In this document: piece by piece, positions 62,879 through 64,000 of the stretch
Numbering within the stretch: the stretch's first letter is position 1
How the letters are laid out: each line of letters starts with the position of its first letter
Origin: Alphaproteobacteria bacterium
GTDB lineage: Bacteria > Pseudomonadota > Alphaproteobacteria > Caulobacterales > Maricaulaceae
Length of the DNA stretch: 64,000 nucleotides
NCBI GenBank assembly: GCA_016124675.1
Contig: WGNG01000009.1
Coordinates: 62,001 to 126,000, forward strand
Reading direction: 5' to 3'
The notes under the pieces: generated by a model
Told to the model about the DNA's origin: nothing
The model's input: the letters and a program-made list of their open reading frames with translations, nothing else
Database searches by the model: none
Translations under genes and position numbers: made by a program

Positions 62879-64000
62879 CTATCCCCGGGCGCTGAGCGCG
62901 GGGGAGCCCGATGCCGCCCGGCGGGCGGGCGGAAGGCTGGCGATCAGGCCGGTCAGGGCGCCGGCCACGAAGGTGAGGGCGATCACGCCCGGATTGAGCT
63001 CAAACGGGAAGCGCGCAAACGTCTGCGCCAGCCCTGCCCCGGCCATGACCAGAGCCGACCCCGCCACCGAGGCTGCCAGCCCGATGATCAGCCCCTCGAT
63101 CAACACCTGCGCTGTGATCAGGCGCCCGGTCGCGCCGCTCATCATCTGCAGGGCGATCTCACGGCGGCGCATATCCACGGCCGCATTGGCCGCCGCCGCA
63201 TAGCCGGTCAGCGCGACGGCGACAGTCACCGCCGCGATTGTAATCAACAGCCGGCCAATCAGGTCGCGCTGACGTTCCAGCGCCCGGGTGGGGGCGGCCG
63301 GATCGGCATACTCGAACGGAGAGACCTGCGCTTGCGGCACGCCGTGGCTTCGCCTGAGGGTCTGGTCGGCAGTCATCAGCGCCGCCCTGCGCCGCGTCTC
63401 GGGGGTCAGGACGATGGTCAGCTGGCTCACTTCATTGGGCCCGGCCGAGCCAAAAGCGTCGGCGTTCTCGAAATAGCGCGCGGCGGCGGTAAAGGGTGCA
63501 AACACGCTCTGGCGATACCGCTCGGCCAGCTGGTTCTCCGCTTCGGCGAACACGCCTACCACGTCGCAGGAGATGCCATTGATCCTGATCGCCTCGCCGA
63601 CTGCAGGGTCGTTCCGGAACAGCTGGCGCGCTGCGCCGGCGCCAAGCACGCACAGCCGGTCAGCGCCTTGCGTCTCGGCCAAGGTGAGGGCGCGCCCGGC
63701 CTGCAGAGGCATATCGGCTTCGCGCCGGTAATCGCCCAGCACGCCGCGCACCGGAAGATTCGCCTGCTCACGCCCATAACGCACATCGCCTGTCGCAGAC
63801 CGCCAGGCGGCCCAGGCCTCGACGGAGTCTCTCAGCGCCTCCTGCAGGCGGGGGATGTCCGCCAGGCGCGGCGGGCCGAAGCGGTCGTCCAGAAACGTAT
63901 TCTCCGTGATCACCAGCGAGCGCGCATAGGCGCCGAACGTCATTCTCTCCATCTCGCGGGCGTAGCCAGACATCACCCCTGCCGCCACGGCGACGCCCGC
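62879..64000 (-). CDS. ABC transporter permease, MacB/FtsX type, 5' end cut by window edge
   Basis: The coding frame runs through the right edge, so the N-terminal membrane helix is partly missing; about 370 residues are visible. The large periplasmic domain (residues 20-250) resembles MacB_PCD, and the C-terminal FtsX domain has three helices (LIGRLLITIAAVTVAVALTG, LIIGLAASVAGSALVMA, VIALTFVAGALTGLIAS) with the motif AAVDMRRREIALQMMSGATG. It is part of an export or lipoprotein-release ABC system whose ATPase probably lies beyond the edge. It is convergent with mtnP. Confidence 0.88.
   Translation of the reverse strand, partial: AGVAVAAGVMSGYAREMERMTFGAYARSLVITENTFLDDRFGPPRLADIPRLQEALRDSVEAWAAWRSATGDVRYGREQANLPVRGVLGDYRREADMPLQAGRALTLAETQGADRLCVLGAGAARQLFRNDPAVGEAIRINGISCDVVGVFAEAENQLAERYRQSVFAPFTAAARYFENADAFGSAGPNEVSQLTIVLTPETRRRAALMTADQTLRRSHGVPQAQVSPFEYADPAAPTRALERQRDLIGRLLITIAAVTVAVALTGYAAAANAAVDMRRREIALQMMSGATGRLITAQVLIEGLIIGLAASVAGSALVMAGAGLAQTFARFPFELNPGVIALTFVAGALTGLIASLPPARRAASGSPALSARG

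Overview
The window is a high-GC, gene-dense alphaproteobacterial chromosome segment. The gene content points to the Caulobacterales/Maricaulales/Hyphomonadaceae branch (stalked or budding, dimorphic bacteria). It carries a TacA-type sigma-54 activator, a DUF1013/TrcR gene, an RcdA (DUF1465) gene next to a DUF1192 gene, an aa3-type oxidase subunit IV, the three-gene pnt transhydrogenase and the bamD-recN-ligA order. These identifications come from protein motifs read by eye; no database search was possible. I saw no rRNA, CRISPR array, insertion sequence, integrase or prophage. One tRNA, tRNA-Ala(CGC), is present.

Layout. 1-3.6 kb: pnt transhydrogenase operon on the minus strand (pntAA, a 29-aa membrane peptide, pntAB, a frameshifted HEPN toxin gene, pntB running off the left edge), preceded by a small oxidase subunit gene. 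3.7-10.4 kb: an alpha/beta hydrolase, tacA, an ASCH protein, an HxlR regulator divergent from a DUF1428-VOC gene pair, and a DUF885 peptidase-like protein. 10.4-15.1 kb: sqdB divergent from a gap-pgk-fba glycolytic cluster. 15.2-23.8 kb: a large M16 lipoprotein protease, a double ABC ATPase, a PAS histidine kinase, an SDR, a lone receiver, folD and YggT. 23.9-30.4 kb: tRNA-Ala, galE and a 1710-residue protein joining two sugar-transfer modules, a membrane hairpin, about 600 residues of repetitive coiled coil and a C-terminal methyltransferase-like domain.

30.4-42.8 kb: a FliL-like secreted protein, a pterin dehydratase, a divergent PEP-carboxylase-like protein, folC, a GST, a membrane protein, zapE with a coupled 31-aa peptide, trcR with a terminator in its leader, a quinone oxidoreductase, DUF1192, rcdA and a thiolase. 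43-44.5 kb: a two-gene DUF2589 module under an AT-rich promoter. 44.5-52.2 kb: mnmA, a radical SAM enzyme, bamD, recN, two small membrane-protein genes on the opposite strand, and ligA, followed by a palindromic repeat block. 52.3-64 kb: DUF418 and TetR genes sharing two palindromic operators, an S9 peptidase, an FKBP lipoprotein, argE, panD, a class IV aminotransferase with a sulfotransferase-like partner, small envelope proteins, GrpB, MTA phosphorylase and an ABC permease cut by the right edge.

The most interesting items are the giant glycosyltransferase/coiled-coil/methyltransferase fusion, which resembles in logic (not in sequence) the coiled-coil rulers of O-antigen length control; the DUF2589 pair; the HEPN gene inserted between pntAB and pntB; the active-site-divergent PEPC-like protein; and the possible attenuator in front of trcR.
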